Source of the DNA: Chromatiales bacterium
GTDB taxonomy: Bacteria; Pseudomonadota; Gammaproteobacteria; UBA6429; Thiohalophilaceae
DNA length: 64,000 bases
Assembly (NCBI GenBank): GCA_027076325.1
Contig: JALTJZ010000008.1
Span: 21,550 to 85,549, forward strand
Direction: 5' to 3'
This document shows positions 8,476-17,265 of the stretch, piece after piece. A model generated the notes under the pieces. The model worked only from the letters and a program-made list of their open reading frames with translations, searched no databases and was not told the DNA's origin. The position numbers and the translations under genes are program-made. Numbering within the stretch: position 1 is the stretch's first letter; each line of letters starts with the position of its first letter.

Positions 8476-10980
8476 ATGAAAAATACTTGCGATTTATTGA
8501 TTTTATTTTGCCCTTTTTGGACGCCTACTCTTGCTCCAATGGGGCCGGCTCTCCTGAAAGCCTACATAGAAAAAGAAGGATTTTCCTGTTTTACTCTAGA
8601 TCTAAATGTAGAATTATATAATGCAGCATCTCCTGAATATAAAGAATATTGGGAAATGAAAAATGGGTTTTATTATCCAGAAGATAAGCTGTCTGTAGTC
8701 AAGTACTACAATTCAATAGAAGCATTAAGAGCGTATTATATTTCTAAGATAGTATCCCTAAATCCCAAGAGAGTAGGAGCCAGCCTTTACACTGCAACTC
8801 GATTATTTTCCGAGTTATTTCTTGAAGAACTAAAACATTTCATGCCAGATACTGAATTTCTAATTGGCGGCCCTCACATTGCACCATACGAAAATAATGT
8901 AGATTATTACCTTTCGAAATCATATATTGATGTTCTTGTTCAGGGTGAAGGAGAAATAGCATTGTTAGAGTATTTACAGAATGCAGATAATAAAAGGTAT
9001 TGTGAGCCGATTGGAAATGTAACGTACAAAAGGAATGAAAAGGTAATAAGAGGAGATTATATCAGCAACTCTATCGATTTAAACTCAATACCTGTACCAG
9101 ACTACAGCGACTATGATTTAGAAAACTATAATAATAAGTCTGGCCTAAATATTTTTGCTTCAAGAGGTTGCCCAAATAAATGTGTATTTTGTAGTGAAAG
9201 AAATTATTTTAGTAATTTTAAGATACGAAAAGCTGAAACAATATTTAATGATATAAAAGTACTAAAAAACAAATATCCTCATGTGCGTGATTTCAACTTA
9301 GCCGATTCAATATCAAATGCCTCAACAAGGGAAATAGAAAAATTATGTGATCTTATAATAGAATCTGGGCTTGATATAAATATAATTATGCAAAATGCAG
9401 TAATCCGCAAGGAAATGAGGGCCCCTCTTTATAAAAAACTCAAAGCAGCAGGTTGTACTACTATTGGGTATGGAATGGAGTCACCTGAGCCACGGCTACT
9501 AGAAAGTATTGGTAAACATCTTTCGAGAAAGGTTGATATAGGAGCTGTATTAAAAGAAGGAACAGATGCCGGTATTAATGTGTCTATTAATATTATGTTT
9601 GGCTTGCCCGGTGAGACTGAGCAGGATTTTAATTCACTTATGGACTTTTTAAGGGATCATAAGGATGATATTTGGCAAATTAATCCGGCAATTAATTTTT
9701 GTGCTCTTTGGCCAGGGTCTTTTGGAAACATGAATCCAGAAAAATGGGGCGTAGAATTGAATGATTCGCCAGATTATTGGGAAATAAAAAAGGATAATAA
9801 CACCTACCTAACCAGGTTAGAGAGATTTGAAAAGTTTACAACCCTCGCGAAGAAAATGGGTCTCCAGAACCTTTTTGGCACCGAAGAAATTACTAATAGA
9901 GATGAAATGATAGGATTGTATTATTTCCATAAAAAGGATTATGAAAAAGCGCTTCAATATTTTAATGCTATCCCTAAAGAGGATATTACATTAAACGTCG
10001 AACGAGCCATAGCAATAATAAACGGGGAAAATATTAATAGTGCGGAAAAGCACATTCCTAAATATCTAAAAATGAAATATGTTAATAGTGATATATCTTT
10101 AGCGATGTTGATGATTAATGCAGATATTTCGGTTTATATAGAGGGTTTAAAAGAGAATATATATAAATGGAGAATTCCACAAACACCATGGAAGGCTAAC
10201 GTTAGAAAATTAGGGCGAGCTACTTGTGGAGTTAAGAAGTATGAGTCTATGTTTAACGATATTCTCTCATTGTGTTTATATTTTCAAAAGGAAAATAGCA
10301 TTCAAGCAGACAGACTCATCAAATTGTTATTAAAAAGAGGTTTTATTGAGGAGGCAGGGAATAAGAATACGCTAAACAATAAAAATAATAGCCACCTTGC
10401 TAAATACTCGATAATAGAGATGACAAAATACATTGATAATATTAAAAGTAATATTATTTCTCTTCAAAAAAACTCAAGGAATATAGCTTTTAAACCATAC
10501 TACGAAGTTACAAAATACGGGGCAGTATTAGATGTTATGCTTGAGGGAATTGATCTGTTTATAGAATTATCAATGGAATTAAAGCGGCTTAGTAAGAAAA
10601 TAGATGCTTTAGAAACAAAATTAACAGCAAATGCAGATAGTGAAAATATAATAAACATTAGCTTTGATGAGAATTATATATGCCATATAAACGAACAGAA
10701 AAACAAATTTGATGAGTCAGTCAAACGAACCATTAAAAATCTTCTTTCTATATGTGAAGTTGAAACAGGCTTGACTGCTAAGCTATCCAGTCTATTTCAA
10801 AATATTGTTGATTCAACTAGTTTTAATGAAAAACTTGCTAGTATCTATCGTGTATTATATATTGTTAATCAACAAAATAAGTATAAACATATGATGGTGA
10901 ATTTAATTGAGCATTCCTTTATAAATACGAATCCGAAACTCGAAGAAGTTGGTGAAGTGAAAATGCGTATTACAAAGTAG
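8476..10980 (+). CDS. B12-binding-type radical SAM protein with long C-terminal extension
   Basis: The protein has 834 residues. Residues 1-165 resemble a cobalamin-binding domain (LAPMGPALLKAYIEKEGF, then EFLIGGPH and VQGEGE), without an obvious DxHxxG cobalt-ligand motif. The radical SAM core follows, with a CxxxCxxC cluster motif at Cys232, Cys236 and Cys239 (RGCPNKCVFC), then YGMESPEP and FGLPGETEQDF. The last 370 residues are lysine- and asparagine-rich, with a TPR-like stretch (YYFHKKDYEKALQYFNAIP) and later long helices, and match no family I know. The ATG has AAGGAAA upstream. The gene stands alone between two degraded stretches. Methylation or another radical reaction on a sugar or lipid is plausible, but the substrate is unknown. 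Confidence 0.7.
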   Translation: MKNTCDLLILFCPFWTPTLAPMGPALLKAYIEKEGFSCFTLDLNVELYNAASPEYKEYWEMKNGFYYPEDKLSVVKYYNSIEALRAYYISKIVSLNPKRVGASLYTATRLFSELFLEELKHFMPDTEFLIGGPHIAPYENNVDYYLSKSYIDVLVQGEGEIALLEYLQNADNKRYCEPIGNVTYKRNEKVIRGDYISNSIDLNSIPVPDYSDYDLENYNNKSGLNIFASRGCPNKCVFCSERNYFSNFKIRKAETIFNDIKVLKNKYPHVRDFNLADSISNASTREIEKLCDLIIESGLDINIIMQNAVIRKEMRAPLYKKLKAAGCTTIGYGMESPEPRLLESIGKHLSRKVDIGAVLKEGTDAGINVSINIMFGLPGETEQDFNSLMDFLRDHKDDIWQINPAINFCALWPGSFGNMNPEKWGVELNDSPDYWEIKKDNNTYLTRLERFEKFTTLAKKMGLQNLFGTEEITNRDEMIGLYYFHKKDYEKALQYFNAIPKEDITLNVERAIAIINGENINSAEKHIPKYLKMKYVNSDISLAMLMINADISVYIEGLKENIYKWRIPQTPWKANVRKLGRATCGVKKYESMFNDILSLCLYFQKENSIQADRLIKLLLKRGFIEEAGNKNTLNNKNNSHLAKYSIIEMTKYIDNIKSNIISLQKNSRNIAFKPYYEVTKYGAVLDVMLEGIDLFIELSMELKRLSKKIDALETKLTANADSENIINISFDENYICHINEQKNKFDESVKRTIKNLLSICEVETGLTAKLSSLFQNIVDSTSFNEKLASIYRVLYIVNQQNKYKHMMVNLIEHSFINTNPKLEEVGEVKMRITK

Positions 10981-11048
10981 AAAGTATTAGAATAATATTC
11001 TGTATGTAACGGCTTATAACAGGTAAAGATGCATTGAAGTATGGGTAA

Positions 11049-11308
11049 ATTACTGTGTTGAATGCTCTAAATATAGCTATTCGAGAAAAACCTGGATTGT
11101 ACATAAGAGTCAGCTATGAAGCTATGAAGCTATGAAGCTATGAAGCTATGAAGCTATGAAGCTATGAAGCTATGAAGCTATGAAGCTATGAAGCTATGAA
11201 GCTATGGGGCTATGGGGCTATGGGGCTATGGGGCTAGGTGTTGGAAACGAAGGCTTTAAAATATTGCTTGCTGCTATGGAAAGGATGGTTGATTTTGATT
11301 TGGTTTAG
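11049..11308 (+). pseudogene. Broken C-terminal fragment resembling a sulfotransferase, split by repeat expansion
   Basis: Before the repeat, frame 11049-11135 encodes a peptide with REKPGLYIRVSYEAM and then stops inside the repeat. After the repeat, a different frame (11192-11308) continues GLGVGNEGFKILLAAMERM and ends at TAG 11306-11308. If the repeat is reduced to one GCTATGAA and one GCTATGGG unit, both pieces join in a single open frame. The joined peptide recalls the VRYEDL region and the following helix of sulfotransferase C-termini. It is probably a degraded gene end. The family call is tentative. Confidence 0.35.
11113..11236 (+). repeat. 8-bp tandem repeat, 15.5 units in two variants
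   Basis: There are eleven perfect copies of GCTATGAA (11113-11200), then four perfect copies of GCTATGGG (11201-11232) and a final GCTA. The two-block structure with no intermixing suggests recent slipped-strand expansion of two neighbouring variants. Eight is not a multiple of three, and each frame meets a TGA every 24 bp in the first block, so a long reading frame cannot pass through it at the present length. Confidence 0.97.
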
Positions 11309-11403
11309 GGAAAATCTATAATTACTATTTCAGCAATTTAAAGAATAGATAGTGAACAAAAAAGTGTTGTTAAGGAAATTTCTGCAATCAAATATGCTCT
11401 AAA

Positions 11404-12717
11404 ATGAAAGTCGTTCATTTTACAAATAATTTAAGTGATGGTGCCGGAAAGGCTGCTTACAGGTTGCATAAAGCACTTTTGGAGAAAGGAGTGGAGTCTT
11501 TAATGCTCGTTTACAGAGGGGACTGCTCTGATGATACTGTAATTGAAATTACTGGCGGACAATCAACTAATAAAGTAAACAAGTCGAATAAAGACATGCT
11601 ATATCGAGGTATGTTTTCAATACCTTTTTATTTCCAAAAAGCTGTTTGGAGACTACAATTTTATAGATGGAAGCCCTCTACACTATTTAACTTTAATATT
11701 CCATTCATATCTATTACTAAATTACACAAATATCTGCATGATGTTGAAATCATTTGTTTGCATTCAATTCAGGGATTATTATCCTCAAGTCTTATTCAAG
11801 ACATATATCGTGTTTTTAAAATTCCAATTGTTTGGACGCCCATGGATATTGAGCCACTGACCGGAGGCTGCCATTTTAATAATGGGTGTAAACGTTTTAC
11901 TGAATCCTGTGGTAACTGTCCCCAATTAGGGAATGAAAGGGAGAATGATATTTCAAGGTGTATTTGGAGTCAAAAAAGAAAAGACTTAAACGATATACCG
12001 ATTACATTTGTAGCAGGTTCATCCTGGGTGCTTGAACATATTAAAAGTAGTTCCTTGTTCGGTTCAAAGCAAACGAAAAGTATATTTTTGAGTGTCAACC
12101 AAGACCTGTTTAAAAAAGGTGATAGGGAGACAGCACGGGAAATTCTGCAGTTACCTAAGAAAAAGAGAATAATATTATTTGGAGCCTTCAATCTTAATGA
12201 TCGAAGAAAGGGAGGCCAATATCTATTGAAGGCATTAAAGAAGCTGCATGAAAAGATTGCTAGTCATAATAAAGAGCTCTGCGATTCTATTATTTTACTG
12301 ACCATTGGCAAACAAAATGACTTTAATACAAACGATCTTCCTTTCAATTCGATCCATCTTGGAGTAATAAAAGACGATAAAATTCTTTCGCTAGTTTACC
12401 AGGCTTCAGATGTTCTTGCGTCTCCATCTACTGATGATTGTGGCCCGATGATGGTGAATGAAGCATATATGTGTGCTATCCTTGTTGTAGCATTTAATGT
12501 AGGGGTTGCCCCAGATTTAATTAAATCAAATAATAAAGGCTATTTAGCTAAGAATTATTGTGCCGAGGACTTTTCTACTGGTTTATTTCACTGTCTTTTT
12601 AGAGAAAAAGATTGTAAACAAGACACTGGACTAGAACTTAGAAATGAGTGTTGGCCTTCTACTCAAGCAACCCAATATATTTCCTTGTTTGATGAGTTAT
12701 TAGCTAATAACCGTTAA
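11404..12717 (+). CDS. Glycosyltransferase family 4 (WcaC-like)
   Basis: The protein has 437 residues. The N-terminus (VVHFTNNLSDGAGKAAYRLH) and the cysteine-bearing stretch WTPMDIEPLTGGCHFNNGC, followed by ESCGNCPQLG, are typical of a GT4 subgroup that includes WcaC-like colanic acid transferases. The C-terminal donor-binding region has ASPSTDDCGPMMVNEAYMC, where the E of the EX7E-type element sits. It should transfer a sugar from a nucleotide donor to the lipid-linked glycan on the cytoplasmic side of the inner membrane. Donor and acceptor are unknown. It is separated from its upstream neighbour by the degraded repeat region, so it may have its own promoter. Confidence 0.8.
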   Translation: MKVVHFTNNLSDGAGKAAYRLHKALLEKGVESLMLVYRGDCSDDTVIEITGGQSTNKVNKSNKDMLYRGMFSIPFYFQKAVWRLQFYRWKPSTLFNFNIPFISITKLHKYLHDVEIICLHSIQGLLSSSLIQDIYRVFKIPIVWTPMDIEPLTGGCHFNNGCKRFTESCGNCPQLGNERENDISRCIWSQKRKDLNDIPITFVAGSSWVLEHIKSSSLFGSKQTKSIFLSVNQDLFKKGDRETAREILQLPKKKRIILFGAFNLNDRRKGGQYLLKALKKLHEKIASHNKELCDSIILLTIGKQNDFNTNDLPFNSIHLGVIKDDKILSLVYQASDVLASPSTDDCGPMMVNEAYMCAILVVAFNVGVAPDLIKSNNKGYLAKNYCAEDFSTGLFHCLFREKDCKQDTGLELRNECWPSTQATQYISLFDELLANNR

Positions 12718-12772
12718 ATAGACTATGAGTAGGGGAATTTAATAATAATTATGTGCACTGAGAGGTAAGAAG

Positions 12773-13573
12773 ATGTCTGCAAAAGATAATATGGACCAAA
12801 TACGTGAATTTTGGACAGAACAAGCAATTGAACATGGTGATTCACCATCGGCGTCATGGTCAGACAAAAGAGCAATCGATTTGGAAATACGTGAATATGT
12901 TAATTATTTAAATGATGGAGATACTGTATTTGACATTGGTTGTGCAAATGGATACTCGACAATTCATTTCGCATGTCAAAAAAATATAAATATTAGCGGT
13001 ATTGATTTGATTCCTGAAATGATTGATACAGCTAAATTAAGAAAACAGAAATTCTCTGATAAGATATCAGGTAATGTAGAATTTGATGTGGGCGATATTC
13101 TTAAATTAGACAATCATAATCAACAATATGATAAAGTTATTGTTACCCGGGTGGTAATTAATTTAAATAATTGGGAAAATCAAAAACGAGCATTGCAAAA
13201 TTGTGCGAAATTAGTAAAGCCTGGTGGTTTACTTCTTCTATCAGAAGCAACAATTCAGGGTTGGCAAAAGCTTAATAAGCTACGGGGTGAGTGGGAATTA
13301 GAAGATATTCCGATGCCTTCTTTTAACTCCTATTTGGATGAAGAAAAGGTGATTGAAACTGTTGGTATGACATTGAAATTAGTAGAAATAAAAAATTTCG
13401 CAAGCTCATATTATGTTGGTACCCGGGTTATTAAGCCTTTATTAAATGCAATGATAGGTAACAAGATAAATGTATCGGATCCAGACATGGAATGGAATAG
13501 GTGGTGCTCTCTCTTACCAGAATGTGGAGATTATGGAACACAGAAACTTTTTGTATTCAAAAATGACAGCTAA
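12773..13573 (+). CDS. Class I SAM-dependent methyltransferase
   Basis: The protein has 266 residues. Motif I is VFDIGCANGYSTIHFA, the acidic residue after strand 2 is in SGIDLIPEM, and the later motif is KLVKPGGLLLLSEA, placing it in the Methyltransf_11/31 group. The first residues (NMDQIREFWTEQAIEHG) resemble those of methyltransferases seen in polysaccharide and polyketide loci. An AGAGGTAAG ribosome site precedes the ATG. The target may be a sugar hydroxyl or amine of this glycan. Nothing in the sequence fixes the substrate. Confidence 0.75.
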   Translation: MSAKDNMDQIREFWTEQAIEHGDSPSASWSDKRAIDLEIREYVNYLNDGDTVFDIGCANGYSTIHFACQKNINISGIDLIPEMIDTAKLRKQKFSDKISGNVEFDVGDILKLDNHNQQYDKVIVTRVVINLNNWENQKRALQNCAKLVKPGGLLLLSEATIQGWQKLNKLRGEWELEDIPMPSFNSYLDEEKVIETVGMTLKLVEIKNFASSYYVGTRVIKPLLNAMIGNKINVSDPDMEWNRWCSLLPECGDYGTQKLFVFKNDS

Positions 13574-13682
13574 AATTTTCTTTTATATGGGGCTATTTTT
13601 TGAAAAACACTATGCAATTTCATAAAATAAAACGTAGATAAGATTTACATGTTTTGTACTTTATAGAATTTAAGAGTAATTA

Positions 13683-14894
13683 ATGCATCCGTCATTTAAA
13701 ATTCCTTTCAATCACCTTGATACACATGGGAAAGAATTAGACTATATACGTCAAGCTATACAGTTAGGCCATGTTTCTGGTGATGGAACTTTTACTAAAC
13801 GATGTAGTGATATTCTTGAAAAAGAGTTAGGTGTGCGAAAGGCATTGCTTACCACATCATGTACTCATGCGCTAGAGATGATATCAATTTTACTAAACAT
13901 TGGTCCAGGGGATGAGGTCATTGTACCTTCCTTTACCTTTGTATCAACAGTCAATGCCTTTGTTTTGCGAGGCGCTAAACCTGTGTTTATTGATATTAGA
14001 GAGGATACTCTAAATATAGATGAGAATCATCTGAAAAAGCTAATCACAAAAAAGACCAAAGCCATTATTCCAGTGCACTATGCTGGAGTGGCTTGCGAAA
14101 TGAATGTCATCATGAAAGTGGCTAATGAGTATGGTATTCCGGTAATTGAGGATAATGCGCACGGCCTTTTTGGGAAATACGATGGTAAAAACTTAGGGAC
14201 AATTGGTGCTATGTCCACCTTGAGCTTCCATGAAACGAAGAATTTTTCGTGTGGTGAAGGAGGGGCTTTACTAATTAATGATGAGAAATATGTACAGCGT
14301 GCTGAGATCATACGGGAAAAGGGAACAAACCGAAGCAAGTACTTTCGAGGACAGGTAGATAAGTATTCCTGGGTAGATATAGGTTCATCTTATCTGATAT
14401 CTGACATCTTATCTGCATTTATGTATGGTCAATTAGAGGAAAGAAAGAAGATCCAGTCAAATAGAAAAAGGATTTGGAATTGCTATTATGAGAATCTTTA
14501 TTCCTGGGCAGAAGAAAATAAAGTTAGATTACCAATTGTTCCAGAGCTTTGTGATCAGGCATACCATATGTTTTATATGATTATGCCATCATTGGAAAAA
14601 CGCCAGGAATTGATTAGTTTTCTTAAGTCGAAAAGTATACTTAGCGTTTTTCACTATGTACCTCTACACCTTTCAGATATGGGCCAAAAGTTTGGTTTTG
14701 AGAAAGGAGACTTGCCTAATACTGAGATACTAAGTGACCGCCTATTAAGATTACCGTTTTATACTAATCTTTCAGAAAATGATCAGGAAGCTGTGGTTAA
14801 TGCTGTCAGAGAGTTTAAGGTTGACGAGAATCAGGAATCTGTGGCTAATGTAGTTAATAAAGAGCTCAAAATTGGCAAAGATAACATTTTTTAA
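13683..14894 (+). CDS. DegT/DnrJ/EryC1/StrS sugar aminotransferase (WecE/RffA-like)
   Basis: The protein has 403 residues. It is a PLP enzyme that makes amino sugars from nucleotide-4-keto sugars. The internal-aldimine lysine is Lys186 in SFHETKNFSCGEGGAL, with VIEDNAHG upstream, and the start (IPFNHLDTHGKELDYI) is close to dTDP-4-amino-4,6-dideoxygalactose transaminase WecE/RffA. WecE has about 376 residues, so the last 25 residues here are an extension. No dTDP-glucose synthesis genes (rmlA, rmlB) are in the window, so its 4-keto substrate must come from elsewhere or from the CDP branch just downstream. Confidence 0.85.
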   Translation: MHPSFKIPFNHLDTHGKELDYIRQAIQLGHVSGDGTFTKRCSDILEKELGVRKALLTTSCTHALEMISILLNIGPGDEVIVPSFTFVSTVNAFVLRGAKPVFIDIREDTLNIDENHLKKLITKKTKAIIPVHYAGVACEMNVIMKVANEYGIPVIEDNAHGLFGKYDGKNLGTIGAMSTLSFHETKNFSCGEGGALLINDEKYVQRAEIIREKGTNRSKYFRGQVDKYSWVDIGSSYLISDILSAFMYGQLEERKKIQSNRKRIWNCYYENLYSWAEENKVRLPIVPELCDQAYHMFYMIMPSLEKRQELISFLKSKSILSVFHYVPLHLSDMGQKFGFEKGDLPNTEILSDRLLRLPFYTNLSENDQEAVVNAVREFKVDENQESVANVVNKELKIGKDNIF

Positions 14895-14964
14895 GATTAA
14901 CTTTTCTTTAACATGAAAAGACAAATGTGTAAAATAATTTCATAGACCAAGGAATGAATGATTT

Positions 14965-15741
14965 ATGGATGTTGTAATATTATGTGGTGGTAGAGGAACG
15001 CGTTTAAGCGAAGAGACTATCAAAAAACCAAAGCCTATGGTTGAAATCGGTGGTGCACCTATTCTCTGGCATATCATGAAGATCTATAGCCACTATGGGT
15101 TTAAAAGGTTTATTCTGGCTTTGGGTTATAAGGGCTGTCAGATAAAGGAATACTTCTACAATTATCGAATTACGAATTCGGATTTCTCATTAAGTTTAGA
15201 ACCCAGCAGTGTTCCAAAATATTTTAATCATTCCGATGAAGTCGATTGGGAGATCGTTGCGGTTGATACCGGTGAAGAAACCCTAAAAGGTGGTCGAATC
15301 AAGCGACTAGAGAAGCACATTAAAAGCGATTCATTCCATTTAACTTATGGAGACGGTGTATGTGACATTGATCTAAAAAAGTTAGTGGAGTTTCATGAGT
15401 CATCTGGTCGTCTTGGAACAGTCACTGCTGTGCATCCACCATCAAGATTTGGAGAAATGATATTGAATGGGGATAGTGTTATGGAGTTTGAAGAAAAACC
15501 ACAGATGGCTGGTGGGTATATTAATGGTGGTTTTTTCGTGTTTAATAAAAAAATGTTGTCCTATCTTACTGAGGATGAGAATTGTGACTTTGAATTTGGA
15601 CCACTGCAACAAATTGCCAGTGGGGGTGAGTTATCGGCGTATCGTCATGACGGTTTCTGGCAGTGTATGGATAATGTAAGGGAACGTGATTATCTGGATC
15701 AATTGATTAAAACAAACAAAGCTCCTTGGAAAGTATGGTGA
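14965..15741 (+). CDS. rfbF: Glucose-1-phosphate cytidylyltransferase
   Basis: The protein has 258 residues, the usual length of RfbF/DdhA. The signature VVILCGGRGTRLSEET with KPKPMVEIGG and the later LTYGDGVCDID are characteristic of this enzyme, which makes CDP-glucose from CTP and glucose 1-phosphate. It opens a four-gene CDP-sugar block. A weak AAGGAATG site lies upstream of the ATG. The stop overlaps the start of rfbG. Confidence 0.92.
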   Translation: MDVVILCGGRGTRLSEETIKKPKPMVEIGGAPILWHIMKIYSHYGFKRFILALGYKGCQIKEYFYNYRITNSDFSLSLEPSSVPKYFNHSDEVDWEIVAVDTGEETLKGGRIKRLEKHIKSDSFHLTYGDGVCDIDLKKLVEFHESSGRLGTVTAVHPPSRFGEMILNGDSVMEFEEKPQMAGGYINGGFFVFNKKMLSYLTEDENCDFEFGPLQQIASGGELSAYRHDGFWQCMDNVRERDYLDQLIKTNKAPWKVW

Positions 15742-16823
15742 TAGATTCTTCAGCTCATATATATAAAAAAGTATTTAACGGGAAACGCGTACTCGTAACC
15801 GGTGATACTGGATTTAAGGGGTCATGGCTATCATTGTGGTTGCATGAATTGGGTGCAGATGTGGTCGGTTATGCTTTACCACCGGAGTGGCATGAAGATC
15901 ATTTTAATATGATCGAGTTAGACAGAACGATTCATCATGTTCAGGGAGATATACGTGATTTTTCGTCTCTCAATAAAGTTTTTCAAGAATTTCAACCTGA
16001 ATTTTTGTTCCATCTAGCAGCGCAGGCCTTGGTCAAACGTTCCTATGATGAACCAAAATTGACTATTGATACCAATATTGGTGGCTCAACAAATATTCTT
16101 GAAGCAATACGATTGACTTCTTCACTCCGTTCTGTGATCTATGTGACTTCCGACAAATGTTATAAGAACAAGGAATGGATGTGGGGCTATCGTGAGAATG
16201 ATGAACTTGGTGGATATGATCCTTACAGTGCTTCAAAAGCCTCTGCGGAGATTATTTTTAGTGCATATATGAATTCCTTCTTTAAGGATCGAAAAGGGTT
16301 CGGTGCAGCCAGTGTGCGTGCTGGCAATGTGATCGGTGGCGGAGATTGGTCTATAGACAGAATAGTACCGGACTCTATCAAAGCATTGCAATCCAGACAC
16401 CCGATTGTAATACGTAATCCAAATGCAACACGTCCTTGGCAGCATGTTCTGGAACCTTTGTCAGGTTATTTACTACTGGCTGCAAAGCTATATCAGAGTC
16501 CTGTTGAGTTTTCTGGTGCAATGAACTTTGGACCAAGAAATGACTCATTCCATACGGTACAGAGTTTAGTCGAAAGGATTGTTGCCTTTTGGGGAAAAGG
16601 AGAGCTTCAAATCAACGTAGATCCGAACGCACCTCATGAGTCAACATTATTACACTTGAATTGTGACAAGGCTGAACAAATTTTGGATTGGCATCCTCGT
16701 TGGGATTTTGGTCAGGCGGTAGATGAAACCACACACTGGTATAAGGAAGTGGATTCCGGAAAGCAAGCATTACAAATATCAAAGCAGCAGATAAAGGAAT
16801 ACACGGGAGAATTAAATGATTGA
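15735..16823 (+). CDS. rfbG: CDP-glucose 4,6-dehydratase
   Basis: This is an extended SDR enzyme of about 362 residues with the NAD motif RVLVTGDTGFKGSWLSLWL, which is nearly diagnostic for RfbG/DdhB, and a catalytic YSASKASAE (YxxxK). It converts CDP-glucose to CDP-4-keto-6-deoxyglucose. The start is uncertain: TTG 15726, ATG 15735 and GTG 15738 are all in frame, and I chose the ATG because only about 16 residues then precede the conserved strand. It overlaps rfbF by a few bases. Confidence 0.92.
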   Translation: MVIDSSAHIYKKVFNGKRVLVTGDTGFKGSWLSLWLHELGADVVGYALPPEWHEDHFNMIELDRTIHHVQGDIRDFSSLNKVFQEFQPEFLFHLAAQALVKRSYDEPKLTIDTNIGGSTNILEAIRLTSSLRSVIYVTSDKCYKNKEWMWGYRENDELGGYDPYSASKASAEIIFSAYMNSFFKDRKGFGAASVRAGNVIGGGDWSIDRIVPDSIKALQSRHPIVIRNPNATRPWQHVLEPLSGYLLLAAKLYQSPVEFSGAMNFGPRNDSFHTVQSLVERIVAFWGKGELQINVDPNAPHESTLLHLNCDKAEQILDWHPRWDFGQAVDETTHWYKEVDSGKQALQISKQQIKEYTGELND

Positions 16824-17265
16824 TGGTGTAATAATAACTCCCCTCAGGCAAATTTCTGACGAAAGGGGCAAAGTGATGCATATGCTCAAATGTGATTCCA
16901 CAATTTTTCAGGGATTTGGTGAGATATATTTTTCTACTATCTATCCGGGGGCAATTAAAGGCTGGCATATTCATAAAAAAATGACTTTGAACTATGCCGT
17001 TCCATATGGGAATATAAAATTTGTACTGTACGATGACCGCTCAGATAGTCCTACCAAGGGAGAACTCCAGGAAATTTTCCTTGGCCCCGATCAATACCAA
17101 CTAGTCACTGTTCCTCCTATGGTATGGAATGGATTTAAAGGCGTGGGCACTGAAATGGCTATTGTCGCAAATTGTGCTTCGATACCGCATGACCCACAAG
17201 AAATTGATCGTTGTGATCCATTCGATCCATCTATTCCGTATGACTGGGTAATTAAACATAAATGA
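16816..17265 (+). CDS. RmlC-like cupin, probable nucleotide-4-keto-6-deoxyhexose epimerase
   Basis: The protein has 149 residues and belongs to the dTDP-4-dehydrorhamnose 3,5-epimerase superfamily, although it is shorter than RmlC (about 180). ISDERGKVMHML and GEIYFSTIYPGAIKGWHIH contain the conserved DERG region and the catalytic His. It overlaps rfbG by 8 bp and the reductase gene by 4 bp, so its natural substrate is most likely CDP-4-keto-6-deoxyglucose rather than the dTDP form. Epimerisation at C3 and/or C5 is expected. Which carbon cannot be read from the sequence. Confidence 0.8.
   Translation: MIDGVIITPLRQISDERGKVMHMLKCDSTIFQGFGEIYFSTIYPGAIKGWHIHKKMTLNYAVPYGNIKFVLYDDRSDSPTKGELQEIFLGPDQYQLVTVPPMVWNGFKGVGTEMAIVANCASIPHDPQEIDRCDPFDPSIPYDWVIKHK

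Larger units (their letters stand above)
10981..11403 (+). other. Gene-free stretch carrying an 8-bp tandem repeat within a broken reading frame
   Basis: This 423-bp interval has no intact gene. It holds the tandem repeat at 11113-11236 and open fragments on both sides of it (listed separately). The 95 bp before the glycosyltransferase ATG at 11404 contain a GTTAAGGAAATTT stretch but no good ribosome site directly before the start, and no clear promoter or terminator that I could identify. Confidence 0.45.

Noticed and set aside
8433..8621. 62-codon open frame at the start of the radical SAM gene
   Set aside because: It overlaps the true gene in another frame and lacks a ribosome site; the radical SAM start at 8476 has AAGGAAA.
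11113..11236. CRISPR array or phase-variable coding repeat
   Set aside because: Units are 8 bp with no spacers, so it is not a CRISPR. A stop codon recurs every 24 bp in each frame of the GCTATGAA block, so no protein can be read through it at this length.
16612..16974. Minus-strand 120-codon frame over the rfbG/epimerase junction
   Set aside because: Both strands' evidence favours the plus-strand genes with recognised families; the minus frame has no motif.
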